DNA of 64,000 nucleotides from Solirubrobacter ginsenosidimutans (GTDB taxonomy: Bacteria; Actinomycetota; Thermoleophilia; Solirubrobacterales; Solirubrobacteraceae), in contig NZ_JAPDOD010000004.1 in the NCBI RefSeq assembly GCF_027587205.1, positions 305,834 to 369,833 on the forward strand, written 5' to 3'. A model generated the notes under the pieces. That model searched no databases, had not been told where the DNA came from, and saw only the letters and a list, made by a program, of their open reading frames with translations. Below, one piece after another: positions 1 through 7,645 of this stretch. Both the position numbers and the translations under genes were made by a program. How positions within the stretch are numbered: position 1 is the stretch's first letter; the number at the start of each line of letters is the position of its first letter.

Positions 1-1086
1 GCCCGCGCCCGGGGTCGACGTGACGTTGTCGTGCTCGTCCACGAGCAGGTGGGTCGCGTCGAGCGCGTAGATGTCGGAGTTGCTCAGGTCGGCCTGCGTG
101 ATGCCGCTGCCTGGCGCCGGGACGTCGAGGCGGTAGATGAACTCGCCCGTCAGCACGGGGTGCAGCGAGTCGGAGACGTCGAAGCGCACGAGGCGCAGCG
201 TGCGGCCGTCGCCCTTGCCGGCGGGCGGCTCGATCGAGGACTGGATCATCCCGAACAGCGTCTTGCCGTCCTTGGTGAGCGTGCCGCCCTCCATGCCGCG
301 ATTCTGCTTTCGGTACGCGAACGCGCGCGGGAGCAGGCCCTGTGTGGCGACGACGGCGTCGTCGGCGCCCGGGACGGTCACGCCCGCGGGGATGATCCGG
401 TTCAGGACCGTGCCGTCGGCGGCGACGCGCACCAGCGACGGGCGGTACTCGTCACCGAGCCAGAAGGAGCCGTCGCGCGGGTCGACGGCGATCGACTCGG
501 AGTCGATGCCGTACGGATCGGTGCCGATCAGCGTGACGCCGTCGGCGGCGTACGGGATCTCGTCGCGCGCGGCGGTCTGCTTGTAGGCGCCGGCGTCGGC
601 CGGGAGCCCGGACGCCGCCGTCTGCGCGACGGTCGAGATCTGCGGCAGGCCGGTGATCTCGTTGGCGGGGCCGCCGGTCGCCGCGCGGGCGGGGTCGACC
701 GCGCCCGTCTTCAGGTGCAGCGGGATGCGCTGGAGGACGCTGAGCGAGCCGTTGTCGGCGACCGCGACCTTGTAGATCGTGGGCGTGAAGCCGGGCGTGA
801 GGAACGTGCGGCGGGTCGCGCCGCCGACCGTCGGCTGGCCGTTGGGGCCGCGATCGCTCACGGTCCAGTACGTGCGATCGTCGATCGGGGCGAAGGCGGA
901 CCACCCGCCTTCGACGACGGGCGGCGTGTAGACGTTGCCCCCGATCAGCGGCTGGGCGGCGTTCCAGATGCCTTTGCCCTGCAAGGTGAACACCGGCGTG
1001 GTGTCCGCGCTCGCCGCCGGGGCGAGGGCCAGCGCCGCGCTGACCGCCACCGGCGCGGCCGCGAGAAGTTTCGTCGTCAATGACAT
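1..1086 (-). CDS. Exported esterase-like phytase-family protein, 3' end outside window
   Basis: The frame is open from an ATG at 1086 to the window edge, giving 362 residues without a stop, so the C-terminus is missing. The first 30 residues form a Sec signal peptide (basic MSLTTK, hydrophobic alanine/leucine core, likely cleavage after ASA). The body has the blocks of the phytase-like 'esterase-like activity' family: TYWTVSDRGPNG early, AVDPRDGSFWLGDEY in the middle and RGMEGGTLTKDGKTLFG later, as in a beta-propeller. These proteins are exported and their natural substrate is mostly unknown. It is transcribed divergently from the GGDEF gene across a 117-bp gap. Family assignment is fairly sure; activity is not. 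Confidence 0.8.
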   Translation of the reverse strand, partial: MSLTTKLLAAAPVAVSAALALAPAASADTTPVFTLQGKGIWNAAQPLIGGNVYTPPVVEGGWSAFAPIDDRTYWTVSDRGPNGQPTVGGATRRTFLTPGFTPTIYKVAVADNGSLSVLQRIPLHLKTGAVDPARAATGGPANEITGLPQISTVAQTAASGLPADAGAYKQTAARDEIPYAADGVTLIGTDPYGIDSESIAVDPRDGSFWLGDEYRPSLVRVAADGTVLNRIIPAGVTVPGADDAVVATQGLLPRAFAYRKQNRGMEGGTLTKDGKTLFGMIQSSIEPPAGKGDGRTLRLVRFDVSDSLHPVLTGEFIYRLDVPAPGSGITQADLSNSDIYALDATHLLVDEHDNVTSTPGAG

Positions 1087-1203
1087 ACCGCGATCCTGTC
1101 CTTCGGACGCGCCCGATTTGTCATCGCCGTGTGAACGGGCGCCTTGACCGATTCTTGACGGTTCTGCGACGCCGGCTTGAGCGACTGAACCGATACAGCA
1201 GGC

Positions 1204-2187
1204 ATGCCTCCAACGGAACCGCTGCCGCAATTAGCTGGAGCGTCGGTCGTCGGAAAGTCAGGCGCGGTGATCTACGCCGGCGCCGCCGCGGTCGGCGCCA
1301 TCGAGAGCGTGGTCGCCGGCGAGCCGACCAGCTCGCCGCTGCCGATCGCGATCGCGTTCCTCGTCGCCGCGCTGCTGTGGCGCTACGGCGGGCGGGTCGA
1401 TCGCCGCCTCTTGTTCGGGCTCGGGCCGATCGGCGCAGTGCTGCTCGGCTGCGCGATCGCGACCAGCCCGCCCGGCGACGGCGCCGTCATGTACGCGTGG
1501 TCGGTCCTGTGGGTGGCGAGCTTCTTCGGCACGGCCGAGGCCGTGGCGATCGTGCTCACCGTCGGCGCCGTCCAGGGCGCCGTGGTGGTCCACATGCCGG
1601 GCGGCACGTTCGACCAGTGGTTCGACGTCACGGCGTCGATGGCGGTCGTCGCCGCCGTCGTGCGCTCGCTCGCCGCCCGCAACGAGAAGCTCGTCGGGCG
1701 CCTGACCGTCGAGTCCCGCATCGATCCGCTGACCGGCGTCCTGAACCGCCGCGGGCTCGAGGAGCGCTTCGACGTCGAGTTGGCACGCGCAGCCCGCGAG
1801 CGGCGTCCGCTGGCCGTCGTCGCGATCGACATCGACCACTTCAAGCGCATCAACGACGAGCACGGCCATCAGGCGGGTGACCGCGCGCTCGTCTGGCTCG
1901 CCGCGACGCTGTGCGAGCACACCCGCGGCGCGGACGTCATCGCCCGCGTCGGCGGCGAAGAGTTCACGATCGTCCTGCCCGGCGCGGACCTCGCGAGCGC
2001 CTACGACTTCGCGGATCGCCTGCGCGAGCGGGTCGCGCACGTCGACGTGGCGATCCCGCTGACGATCAGCGCGGGCGTCGCCGCCGCCGACGCGCCGACG
2101 ACCGCCGACGCGCTCACCGAGGCCGCCGACCGCGCGCTCTACGACGCCAAGCGCGGCGGCCGCAACCGCGTCGCGTCGACGGTGTGA
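1204..2187 (+). CDS. Membrane-anchored GGDEF diguanylate cyclase
   Basis: The 327-residue protein has about five hydrophobic segments in residues 18-160, then a GGDEF domain from about 170 to the end. The active-site loop is GGEEF at 250-254, a form known to be active. An RGAD motif at 241-244 lies exactly five residues before it, which fits the RxxD inhibitory c-di-GMP site. DPLTGVLNRRG and FKRINDEHGHQAGD, which bind nucleotide and metal, are intact. It should make c-di-GMP from two GTP with product inhibition. The N-terminal segment resembles no sensor I can name. It is a single gene with little upstream Shine-Dalgarno. Confidence 0.92.
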   Translation: MPPTEPLPQLAGASVVGKSGAVIYAGAAAVGAIESVVAGEPTSSPLPIAIAFLVAALLWRYGGRVDRRLLFGLGPIGAVLLGCAIATSPPGDGAVMYAWSVLWVASFFGTAEAVAIVLTVGAVQGAVVVHMPGGTFDQWFDVTASMAVVAAVVRSLAARNEKLVGRLTVESRIDPLTGVLNRRGLEERFDVELARAARERRPLAVVAIDIDHFKRINDEHGHQAGDRALVWLAATLCEHTRGADVIARVGGEEFTIVLPGADLASAYDFADRLRERVAHVDVAIPLTISAGVAAADAPTTADALTEAADRALYDAKRGGRNRVASTV

Positions 2188-2188
2188 A

Positions 2189-2539
2189 TCACTCGTACTC
2201 GTGCAACCCGAAGAGCACGCCCGCCGGGTCGGTGCAGTAGCACCCGCTGCCGACCCCCGGGAACGTGAACGGCTCGACGACGACCGCCCCGCCGGCGGCT
2301 TCGAGCGGCCCGCGAAGCGCGGCGATCGAGTCGACGCGCAGGATCGGGACGGTGCGCGGCGTCCCGTCGCGCGAGGCGAGCAGGCCGGCGTCGATGCCCG
2401 GCGCGTCGCCGTGCGGCGCGACGAGGTAGTCGGGGGCGGCGAACGGTTGCGGCTCCCAGCCGAACACCGTCTCGAAGAAGCGGGTGCTGCGCTCGAGGTC
2501 GGGGCTGTTGAGCTCGACGTAGCTGACGGGGACGGTCAC
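2189..2539 (-). CDS. VOC (glyoxalase/bleomycin-resistance fold) protein
   Basis: The 116-residue protein shows the VOC pattern: a first beta-alpha unit (VSYVELNSPDLERSTRFFETVFGW) and a second half ending in PAGVLFGLHEYE. The terminal Glu is the usual metal-ligand position, but an early His ligand is not obvious, so catalysis is uncertain. It starts at a GTG overlapping the stop of the upstream arsR gene (GTGA), so the two are translationally coupled. ArsR-VOC pairs of this type are common in actinobacteria and often belong to stress or small-molecule response. The substrate is unknown. Confidence 0.82.
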   Translation of the reverse strand: MTVPVSYVELNSPDLERSTRFFETVFGWEPQPFAAPDYLVAPHGDAPGIDAGLLASRDGTPRTVPILRVDSIAALRGPLEAAGGAVVVEPFTFPGVGSGCYCTDPAGVLFGLHEYE

Positions 2540-2844
2540 ACGGACTCCTTGTGGCGCGGATGTGGCACGCGGCGCGTGGGTGCGACGGCCCAGCGTTCGG
2601 TCAGCTCACGCAGCCAATGCTCGGCCTCGACGAGCGCCGTGCCCTCGAGCTCGTACCAGATGAACTTGCCCTCCCGGACGCCGCGGATCGCGCGCGCCTC
2701 GCGCAGGATCCGCAGGTGCTGAGAGACCGCGGGCCGGCTCATCGCGGCGAGGTCGGCGAGCTGCCCGGCCGTCGCGGGACCGTAGGCGAGGCGGGAGACG
2801 AGTGCGCGCCGGGTCGGGTCGGAGAGCGCCGCGAAGACCTCCAT
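2536..2844 (-). CDS. ArsR-family winged-helix repressor
   Basis: 102 residues, beginning MEVFAALSDPTRRALVSRL, the standard ArsR N-terminus. The helix-turn-helix is LADLAAMSRPAVSQHLRILR (about 37-56), followed by the wing GVREGKFIWYELEG. No CxC metal-binding motif is present, so it belongs to the non-metal subgroup that usually controls its own operon. The ATG at 2844 is chosen because it gives this canonical start and because a perfect palindrome ends two bases upstream. It overlaps the VOC gene by GTGA. Autorepression through that palindrome is inferred. Confidence 0.9.
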   Translation of the reverse strand: MEVFAALSDPTRRALVSRLAYGPATAGQLADLAAMSRPAVSQHLRILREARAIRGVREGKFIWYELEGTALVEAEHWLRELTERWAVAPTRRVPHPRHKESV

Positions 2845-2845
2845 G

Positions 2846-2869
2846 ACGCGTAAGCATATGCTTACGCGT
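2846..2869. promoter_or_regulatory. Perfect 24-bp palindrome, likely ArsR operator
   Basis: ACGCGTAAGCAT is followed directly by its exact reverse complement ATGCTTACGCGT. The core TAAGCATATGCTTA is AT-rich in otherwise GC-rich DNA and resembles SmtB/ArsR operators. It lies one base from the arsR start codon and covers the stop codon of the upstream metallopeptidase gene. Repressor bound here could block initiation or readthrough into arsR-VOC. Confidence 0.8.
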
Positions 2870-3818
2870 GGTCGCGGATCAAGCCGTCGATGAAGGTCAG
2901 CTTCTCGATCACCGCCGGCGCGAGCACGAACGGGTACAGATCGCCCTCCCCCAGGCTGCGGTTGATCGCGTTGAGCGCGTAGGTCAGCGGCAGCCAGGCT
3001 TCGAGCATCGCGCGGAAGTCGCTCGGCGCGGCGCCGGGGTACGAGTACAGCGGCGCGGCGTCGGCGGCGAGCACGGCCGGACCGGAGACGCTGACGCCGT
3101 AGGCGACCGCGGTCTGCAGCACGTCGCGGATGTGCAGGTAGTGGGCGAAGGTCTCGGCCCAGTCCTCCCACGGGTGCATCGTCGCGTAGGCCGAGACGAA
3201 GCGATCGGCCCACTGCGGCGGCGGCCCGTTTTCGTAGTGGCGATCGAGCGCCGCCTGGTAGTCCGCGCGCTCGTCGCCCATCAACACGCGGCAACGGTCG
3301 ATCGCGTCGGAGGGATCGGGCGCGAGGATCGGCTGGTAGTAGTGACCGATCTCGTGGCGCAGGTGCCCGAGGACGGTGCGGTAGGGCTCGTCGAGCTTGG
3401 TCCGCGTCCGCTCGCGGTGCACCGGGTCGGTCTCCGCCAGATCGAGCGTGACGACGCCGTCGGCGTGCCCCGTGGTGACCGGGCCGACCGCGCTGGAGAG
3501 CAGGTCGAACTGCAGGTCCCCGCCGACCGGCAGGCCGAGCTCGAGCAGCTCGAAGACCAGCCGCCGCTTCGCCGCCTCGGCGATCGACCACTGGACGCTC
3601 GCCTGATCCGGCGGTCGCGTGCGGGTCAGCGCGCACGCGCGGCAGAGCCCCGGCCCGACGCCGTTGCACCCGATCAGCTCGCGATTCGTGCAGCCGTAGC
3701 CGAGCCGGTCGATCGTCCGCGCGTCCCAGTCGAACGCCAGCAGCGTGGCGCAGTTCAGGCATTGCGTGCTCTCGAAGACGACGAGGTGCCGGCAGACCGG
3801 GCAGGTGAAGGCGCGCAT
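2862..3818 (-). CDS. Putative zinc-binding metallopeptidase with N-terminal zinc ribbon
   Basis: 318 residues. Residues 1-60 carry a zinc-ribbon-like set of cysteines (CPVCRH, CLNCA, then GCTN, GCNG, CRAC). The second part contains HEIGHYY, a HExxH zinc-peptidase motif, and further on a DWAETFAHYLHIRD block whose Glu probably supplies the third ligand. This order matches the bacterial 'putative zinc-binding metallopeptidase' family. There is no signal peptide, so it is cytoplasmic. The stop codon lies within the arsR palindrome, so it may be read through into arsR-VOC. Substrate unknown. Confidence 0.85.
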   Translation of the reverse strand: MRAFTCPVCRHLVVFESTQCLNCATLLAFDWDARTIDRLGYGCTNRELIGCNGVGPGLCRACALTRTRPPDQASVQWSIAEAAKRRLVFELLELGLPVGGDLQFDLLSSAVGPVTTGHADGVVTLDLAETDPVHRERTRTKLDEPYRTVLGHLRHEIGHYYQPILAPDPSDAIDRCRVLMGDERADYQAALDRHYENGPPPQWADRFVSAYATMHPWEDWAETFAHYLHIRDVLQTAVAYGVSVSGPAVLAADAAPLYSYPGAAPSDFRAMLEAWLPLTYALNAINRSLGEGDLYPFVLAPAVIEKLTFIDGLIRDHA

Positions 3819-3885
3819 CGGCGTCCGAGGATGGCAAACGAAGTCGCGTCAACCTATTGACCTATAGTGCTACCTTCCTAGTTGA

Positions 3886-4278
3886 ATGATTGAATTCCAC
3901 CTGGATGCCGGCTCCGGCCTCTCGCCGTATCTGCAGCTCGTGCGGCAGGTGCGGCATGCGCTACGCCTCGGGCTCCTGCACGAAGGCGATCAGCTCCCCA
4001 CGGTCAAGGAGGTCGTGGCGCAGCTGGCGATCAACCCCAACACCGTCCTGAAGGCCTACCGGGAGCTCGAGCGCGACGGCCTCGTCGCCGCCCGGCCGGG
4101 GGTCGGGACGTTCGTCATGCGCACGCTGACTGACGCGACGCTCCCGTCGCACGGGCCGCTGCGCAAGGACCTCGAGCGCTGGCTCACGAAGGCGCGCTTG
4201 GCCGGCCTCGACGAAGAGAGCATCGAGGCCCTGTTCACCACCACCTTTCGCCGTTCGCTGAATCGGGAGGTTGCATGA
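3886..4278 (+). CDS. GntR-family (YtrA-type) regulator of the adjacent ABC transporter
   Basis: The 130-residue protein has a GntR winged helix at about 10-78 (GDQLPTVKEVVAQLAINPNTVLKAYRELERDGLV) and only a short helical tail, as in the YtrA subfamily. It overlaps the ABC ATPase gene by ATGA, the typical ytrA-ABC arrangement in which the repressor controls its own transporter. There is no Shine-Dalgarno before the ATG; the upstream 60 bp are AT-rich (CTATTGACCTATAGTG), so transcription may start very near the start codon. The inducing ligand is unknown; YtrA relatives respond to cell-wall-active compounds. Confidence 0.9.
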   Translation: MIEFHLDAGSGLSPYLQLVRQVRHALRLGLLHEGDQLPTVKEVVAQLAINPNTVLKAYRELERDGLVAARPGVGTFVMRTLTDATLPSHGPLRKDLERWLTKARLAGLDEESIEALFTTTFRRSLNREVA

Positions 4279-5153
4279 CCATGGTGTTGCGGGCCGACGC
4301 GCTGACCAAGCGCTACGGACGGCGAACCGCCTTGTCGGAATGCACGCTGGAGATCCCGGAGGGACGGGTGGTCGGGCTCGTCGGCCCCAACGGGGCGGGC
4401 AAGAGCACGCTGCTGAACCTCGCCGTGGGGATGCTGGAGCCGTCCGCGGGATCGATCGAGGTCCTCGGCGAGCGGCCGCGCTCCGGCATGGCGAAGGTGG
4501 GCTTCGTCGCGCAGGACACGCCGACGTACGCGGGTCTGTCGATCGACGAGCACCTGCGCTTCGGCGCCGAGCTGAACCCGGGCTGGGACGCGGATCTGGC
4601 GCGCGACCGGATCGCCCGCCTCGGGCTCGACGGCTCGCAGCGGGCGCGCAAGCTCTCCGGCGGCCAGCGGGCGCAACTCGCGCTCACGCTCGGCCTCGCC
4701 AAGCGGCCCGAGCTGCTGATCCTCGACGAGCCGGTCGCCAGCCTCGACCCGCTCGCCCGGCGCGAGTTCCTGCAGGACCTGATGGAGGCGGTCGTCGAGC
4801 ACGCGCTGACCGTCGTGCTGTCCTCGCACCTGGTCTCCGACCTCGAGCGGGTGTGCGACTACGTCGTCGTGCTGGTCGACTCGCGGGTGCAGCTCGCGGG
4901 TGACCTCGACTCGCTGCTCGCCACCCACCACCGCATCACCGGGCCGCGGCGCGACGAGGACACGCTCCCGAGCGAGCTGCACGTCGTCGGCGCCAGCCAC
5001 ACGGATCGCCAGAGCACGTATCTCGTGCGCACCCAGTCGCCGATCCTCGATCCCGCCTGGACGATCTCGCAGCTCACCTTGGAGGACCTCGTCCTCGCCT
5101 ACATGGGCCGGACTTCCCGGCCGCAGCCGCGCGCACTGGAGGCCGTCCGATGA
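4275..5153 (+). CDS. ABC transporter ATP-binding protein
   Basis: 292 residues with Walker A GPNGAGKST (37-45), a Q-loop region (GFVAQD), signature LSGGQ (127-131) and Walker B LLILDEP (147-153), followed by the expected SSHLVSDLERV switch region. After about residue 215 is a C-terminal extension common in drug or bacitracin-type exporters. Start and stop overlap the gntR and permease genes by ATGA, so all three are made as one unit. With the single permease it should form a dimeric exporter-like complex; the cargo cannot be read from sequence. Confidence 0.93.
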   Translation: MTMVLRADALTKRYGRRTALSECTLEIPEGRVVGLVGPNGAGKSTLLNLAVGMLEPSAGSIEVLGERPRSGMAKVGFVAQDTPTYAGLSIDEHLRFGAELNPGWDADLARDRIARLGLDGSQRARKLSGGQRAQLALTLGLAKRPELLILDEPVASLDPLARREFLQDLMEAVVEHALTVVLSSHLVSDLERVCDYVVVLVDSRVQLAGDLDSLLATHHRITGPRRDEDTLPSELHVVGASHTDRQSTYLVRTQSPILDPAWTISQLTLEDLVLAYMGRTSRPQPRALEAVR

Positions 5154-6199
5154 TCTGGCTCACGTGGCGCCAGTCGCGCGCCCAGGTCGCGTCGGTGGCG
5201 GGGGCGGTCGCGGCGCTGCTCGCGTTCCTGGCGATCTCGGGCACCGGGCTCCCGACGTTCGACGACACCTACCTCCAGGAGCTCGTGACCGACGGCTTCG
5301 CGAAGGGGATCTTCTTCCTCGCCAGCTTCGGGGTGCTGTTCCTTCCGGCGATCGTCGGCACGTTCTGGGGCGCGCCGCTGGTCGCGCGCGAGCTCGAGGC
5401 CGGAACGCACCGGCTGGCGTGGAACCAGTCGGTCACGCGCACCCGCTGGCTGGCGATGAAGGCGGGTGTGATCGCGCTGGTCGCGGTCGTCACGACCGCC
5501 GGGTTGAGCCTGGGGCTGACGTGGTGGTGCGGGTCGCTGGACAAGGCGATCAACGCCGGGCAGACGTACGACGGGCCGCTGCGGGTGGGCCGGATCGCTC
5601 CGCCGATGTTCGAGGCGCGCGGGATCGCGCCGATCGGCTACACGCTCTTCGCGCTCGCGCTCGGCGTCACCGCCGGGCTCGTGGTGCGGCGGGTGGTGCC
5701 CGCGATGGCGATCACGCTCGCGCTGTTCGTGGCCGTGCAGATCCTGATGCCGGTGCTCGTGCGCGGGCACATCGGCGCGACGTCGCAGTTGGTCACGATC
5801 AAGCCGGACAACATGACCGGCATGTCGGCGAGGGTCGGTCCGGGCAACGTGCCGCAAGAGGCGCACGACCTCCAGGTGCGGGCCGACGAGCCGGGCGCTT
5901 GGACGCTCGCCAACGAGACGGTCGACCGCTCGGGCCGTGCCCACTCCACGCTCCCGGACTGGTTCGCGTTCTGCGTCCCGGGCCGCGAAGGGGGCCTCGG
6001 GCTCGGGCCGGGTCCCGACCCGCAGAAGTCGGCCGCGTGCTTCGCCCGCGCTGAGCGGGAGGGCTGGAGGCAGCGGATCACGTTCCAGCCGGCGAGCCGC
6101 TACTGGACGCTGCAGGCGATCGAGCTCGCGATCTTCCTCGCGCTCACCGGCGCGTTGACCGCGTTCTCGTTCTGGTGGCTGCGCCATCGCCTGACGTAG
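5150..6199 (+). CDS. ABC-2-like permease of the gntR-ABC operon
   Basis: 349 residues with about six hydrophobic segments: two near the N-terminus (about 15-35 and 55-80), a central group (about 105-200) and one near the C-terminus (about 318-340). A large extracytoplasmic loop lies between the last two. The first residues MIWLTWRQSRAQ and the block ARELEAGTHRLAWNQSVTRTRWL are typical of actinobacterial ABC-2-type permeases beside YtrA regulators. It overlaps the ATPase gene by ATGA. The gene ends just before the structured non-coding stretch at 6265-6497. Confidence 0.85.
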   Translation: MIWLTWRQSRAQVASVAGAVAALLAFLAISGTGLPTFDDTYLQELVTDGFAKGIFFLASFGVLFLPAIVGTFWGAPLVARELEAGTHRLAWNQSVTRTRWLAMKAGVIALVAVVTTAGLSLGLTWWCGSLDKAINAGQTYDGPLRVGRIAPPMFEARGIAPIGYTLFALALGVTAGLVVRRVVPAMAITLALFVAVQILMPVLVRGHIGATSQLVTIKPDNMTGMSARVGPGNVPQEAHDLQVRADEPGAWTLANETVDRSGRAHSTLPDWFAFCVPGREGGLGLGPGPDPQKSAACFARAEREGWRQRITFQPASRYWTLQAIELAIFLALTGALTAFSFWWLRHRLT

Positions 6200-6264
6200 G
6201 TCTACTGCGCCGGGTGGGGAGGGTGAACTGGCGCGCCCTTCGTTGCTGCCCGCCGTTGGCGGCC

Positions 6265-6497
6265 CCGCGCGGCTCGGCTCGGTTGGCTCGCGTTGCCGTG
6301 CCGGGATACCGACAGTTACTAGCTGGCGCGTAGATAGGGGTGCGGAACGAGAGCTGCCTGACAGGCAGCTGTGGTTACACACCCCCCTCACCGACGGTGG
6401 ATCGGCGTGCGTGAGAACACACTTTTCTGTCTCCGTAGCCCGTAACTGCCGGTGTCCCGGCTCGGCGACCCAAAGCCGGCAGAGCCGAGCCGCGCGG
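6265..6497. repeat. 233-bp element with long imperfect inverted repeats in a gene-free gap
   Basis: The 419 bp between 6200 and 6618 hold no gene. Within them, 6265-6319 and 6442-6497 are inverted copies about 55 bp long. The outer 16 bases (CCGCGCGGCTCGGCTC) match exactly, the inner 19 match at 17 positions (CCGGGATACCGACAGTTAC against CCGGGACACCGGCAGTTAC), and the middle is looser. The loop contains a perfect 19-bp palindrome, AGCTGCCTG-A-CAGGCAGCT (6352-6370), flanked by complementary GGGGTG (6337-6342) and CACCCC (6380-6385). The loop is less GC-rich than the surroundings. It could be a structured RNA, a MITE-like relic or a large terminator. Confidence 0.65.
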
Positions 6498-6618
6498 CGG
6501 ACTCACGTCAGCCAGACCCGCGGGGCGAGCCGCTCCCCCCTCCGCCACCCGGCGCAGTTGACTTTCAAGCACCTTGCGCCGCGCTCCTCGCGTTGGGTTT
6601 TGCGGCACCATCGCCTGT

Positions 6619-7209
6619 ATGGGCGAGACGAAGAACCGCATGCTGCGTGGGGAGCTGTACATCGGCGGCGACGACGACACCGCCGCCGATTACGCCCGCG
6701 CGCAGGAGATCCTCGAGCGCTACAACGGCAGCCGGTTCGACGAGCAGGAGCTGCGGGACCGGCTGCTCGCGGAACTGCTCGGCGCGGTCGGAGAGGGCGT
6801 GCACGTGCGGCCGCCGTTCCGGCTCGAGTACGGCTACGGCGTGAGCATCGGCGCGGGCACGTTCCTCAACTACGACTGCCTGATGCTCGACGTGATGTCC
6901 GTGAGGATCGGGTCGACGTGTCAGATCGCCAGCCGCGTCCAGTTCATCACCGCGACGCATCCGATCGACCCGGGGCCGCGACGGATCGGGTGGGAGTACG
7001 CGAAGCCGATCGTCGTCGGCGACAACGTCTGGCTCGGTGCCGGCGTGACGGTCTGCCCGGGCGTCACGATCGGCGACGACACCGTGGTCGGGGCGGGCGC
7101 CGTGGTCGCCAAGGACCTGCCCGCCGGGGTCGTCGCGGTGGGTGTGCCGGCGCGGCCGGTCCGCGAGATCGGCGAGGGCGACCGCGTCGCGATCCCCCCT
7201 CAGGTCTGA
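6619..7209 (+). CDS. Maltose/galactoside-type sugar O-acetyltransferase
   Basis: 196 residues starting MGETKNRMLRGELY, the usual N-terminus of maltose acetyltransferases, followed by a left-handed beta-helix of hexapeptide repeats (VSIGAGTFLNYDCLMLD, VWLGAGVTVCPGVTIGDDTVVGAGAVV). The catalytic His is in ITATHPIDP. These enzymes transfer acetyl from acetyl-CoA to a sugar hydroxyl as trimers in the cytoplasm. An ATG 45 bases upstream is in frame but gives a non-homologous N-terminus. The 3' end overlaps the convergent Nudix gene by 10 bp. Confidence 0.92.
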   Translation: MGETKNRMLRGELYIGGDDDTAADYARAQEILERYNGSRFDEQELRDRLLAELLGAVGEGVHVRPPFRLEYGYGVSIGAGTFLNYDCLMLDVMSVRIGSTCQIASRVQFITATHPIDPGPRRIGWEYAKPIVVGDNVWLGAGVTVCPGVTIGDDTVVGAGAVVAKDLPAGVVAVGVPARPVREIGEGDRVAIPPQV

Positions 7210-7607
7210 CTCGCCAACGCCTCGCGCACGAGCTCGCGGTCGTGCTCGTAGGCGAGGATCCGCTCGGCCTGCTCGGGGGTGACCCAGCGGCGGTCGTCGA
7301 CCTCGTGGCTCGGGGTGAGGCCGTCGTCGGCGAGCACCGTCATCGCCCACCACCGCACGGTCTTCGGGCGGCCTTGGCGGTCGATGTACTCCTGCGAGGA
7401 CAGCTCCGCGCCGAGCACGCAGCGCAGCCCGGTCTCCTCGTGGACCTCGCGCAGCGCGGCCTCCTCGTGCGACTCGCTCCCGTCGAGCTTGCCCTTCGGC
7501 AGCGACCAGTCCTCGTAGTCGGGCCGGTGGATGATGCACACCTTGCCGTGGCGGAGGGCCACGCCCCCGGCGGCCCGTACGGTTTCACTTGCCAAGATGG
7601 CAAACAC
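7200..7607 (-). CDS. Nudix hydrolase
   Basis: 135 residues with a complete Nudix box, G-x5-E-x7-REVHEETGL, beginning at the G of KGKLDGSE, after a RAAGGVALRHG strand. The DYEDWSLPKGK element is typical of diadenosine-polyphosphate or MutT-like members. It would hydrolyse a nucleoside diphosphate linked to some moiety; the substrate is open. The start is a GTG at 7607 with no clear Shine-Dalgarno. It is divergent from the alpha/beta hydrolase gene, with only 38 bp between starts. Confidence 0.88.
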   Translation of the reverse strand: MFAILASETVRAAGGVALRHGKVCIIHRPDYEDWSLPKGKLDGSESHEEAALREVHEETGLRCVLGAELSSQEYIDRQGRPKTVRWWAMTVLADDGLTPSHEVDDRRWVTPEQAERILAYEHDRELVREALASQT

Positions 7608-7614
7608 CTTGCCA
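7589..7614. promoter_or_regulatory. TTGCCA inverted repeat plus extra half-site between divergent genes
   Basis: TTGCCA-AGA-TGGCAA (7589-7603) is a perfect 6-3-6 palindrome, and a third TTGCCA sits at 7609-7614. It overlaps the first codons of the Nudix gene and lies 30-55 bp before the alpha/beta hydrolase start. It could be a shared operator, but a 6-bp half-site can arise by chance. Confidence 0.35.
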
Positions 7615-7645
7615 GAGCCGTCCGGCGGTCGTCAGCCTCGGTGGC

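Noticed and set aside
31..1083. 350-codon plus-strand frame at the left edge
   Set aside because: Low-complexity translation; the opposite strand gives a signal peptide and phytase-like motifs.
3819..3885. Divergent promoter with TTGACC and TATAGT
   Set aside because: The hexamers are too close to form one promoter and no second pair has correct spacing; left as AT-rich promoter DNA without a definite call.
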